From an uncultured Porphyromonadaceae bacterium (GTDB taxonomy: Bacteria; Bacteroidota; Bacteroidia; Bacteroidales; Muribaculaceae), in NCBI GenBank assembly GCA_947174225.1, contig CAMWIF010000192.1, positions 1-5,714 on the forward strand: 5,714 bases of DNA, written 5' to 3'. The notes beneath the pieces were generated by a model, which worked only from the letters and a program-made list of their open reading frames with translations, did not search any database and was not told the origin of the DNA. Position 1 is the first letter of the stretch, and each line of letters opens with the position of its first letter. This document shows positions 5,159 to 5,714 of the stretch, one piece after another. Both the position numbers and the translations under genes were made by a program.

Positions 5159-5714
5159 ATGTCTACTATTCTTGAGCGTCTTGATGGACTGGACGCTAAA
5201 TTTGAAGAAATATCAACCCTTATCACCGACCCTGCGGTGATTGCTGACCAACGCCGATACGTCAGGCTGACCAAGGAATACCACGACCTTGAGAAGATAC
5301 TGAAAACAGCAGACCGATACCGTAACGCGCTCTCAAACATAGAGGAAGCCAAGGCAATGCTGGCTGATGAGACCGATGAAGAGATGCGCGCTATGGCCCG
5401 CGAGCAGCTGGAGGAATCACAGGCCGAAATTCCCAAACTGGAAGAGGAAATCAAACTGCTCATGATTCCGCCGGATCCGGATGACGCAAAAAACTGCGTG
5501 GTCGAGATACGCGGAGGCACCGGAGGCGACGAGGCTGCCCTCTTTGCCGGAGACCTATTCAGGACGTAGCAGAAATATCCCGCAAGGAAAGGATGGACAC
5601 TGGCGGTCAGCAACGTGTCGGAAGGCGCTGCAGGCGGATACAAGGAAATAGTCTTCACATTGACCGGAGATGCCGTCTACGGCACCATGAAATACGAAAG
5701 CGGAGTACACCGTG
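5159..5714 (+). pseudogene. prfA: Second RF1-like gene with in-frame TAG, cut by window end
   Basis: From the ATG at 5159 the frame encodes 136 residues that align end to end with the N-terminus of the intact RF1 in this window, at roughly 60% identity by eye: the helical domain 1 and then R-G-G-T-G-G-D-E-A-A at 118-127. Codon 137 is TAG (5567-5569), where RF1 proteins have the Tyr of L-F-R-M-Y; the preceding Met is Thr. After the TAG the same frame stays open for 48 codons to the window edge and remains RF1-like, including G-G-Y-K-E-I and K-Y-E-S-G-V-H-R. This is therefore a nonsense codon and not a frameshift. The stop-reading P-x-T and catalytic G-G-Q lie beyond the window, so the fate of the rest is unknown; the 136-residue product would lack both. 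It starts 27 nt after the tRNA-Glu terminator and has no visible promoter. Its third codon positions look richer in G and C than those of the intact copy. It could be a decaying duplicate, a readthrough-controlled gene or a sequencing error. Confidence 0.85.

Noticed and set aside
5567..5569. TAG reassigned to an amino acid in this organism
   Set aside because: The lipoprotein and the murB fusion in the same window both end naturally in TAG, and an intact RF1 that reads UAG is present.
5563..5580. Programmed frameshift as in prfB
   Set aside because: RF1 homology continues in the same frame after the stop, while the +1 frame shows no RF1 similarity and soon meets a stop.
5092..5658. Minus-strand 188-residue open frame
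   Set aside because: Serine-rich antisense shadow of the RF1 paralogue and the tRNA terminator, with no recognisable protein features.

Overview
The window looks like chromosomal DNA from a member of the Bacteroidota, most likely order Bacteroidales. Two promoters match the Bacteroidales pattern closely (a TTG/TTTG element, 20 bp, then TAnnTTTG). Start codons have no clear Shine-Dalgarno sequence, S16 carries a long charged C-terminal tail, and the RF1 and MurB sequences read like Bacteroidales proteins. A finer placement (for example Muribaculaceae) is a guess. It is a housekeeping region with no phage, IS element or CRISPR array.

Layout, left to right. (1) 1-198: AT-rich non-coding DNA with two possible -7 boxes. 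(2) 199-1161, plus: a putative envelope lipoprotein with a TTG start and a BamE/SmpA-like C-terminus. (3) 1225-3030, plus: a 601-residue fusion of the peptidoglycan enzyme MurB with a PhnP-like metallo-beta-lactamase-fold hydrolase. (4) 3054-4163, minus: intact release factor 1 (prfA), tail to tail with the fusion gene, with 23 bp between the stops. (5) 4164-4372: a divergent promoter region holding a dyad around the prfA -7 box, a strong rpsP promoter and a structured rpsP leader with a possible pseudoknot next to the start codon. (6) 4373-4906, plus: rpsP (S16). (7) 4934-5131: a complete small tRNA unit of promoter, leader hairpin, tRNA-Glu(CTC) and intrinsic terminator. (8) 5159 to the window end, plus: a second RF1-like gene, interrupted by an in-frame TAG at codon 137 but still open and homologous for 48 more codons.

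Genes 2 and 3 suggest an envelope-building pair. The remainder is translation machinery: RF1, S16, tRNA-Glu and the RF1 paralogue. The strongest anomaly is the second RF1 gene, because RF1 is the factor that reads UAG and this copy is interrupted by UAG. Two readings compete: a recently inactivated duplicate, or an RF1-sensing readthrough switch analogous to the UGA frameshift in prfB. The sequence alone does not decide, and a simple pseudogene is the safer default. The other items worth checking are the rpsP leader fold and the MurB-hydrolase fusion.
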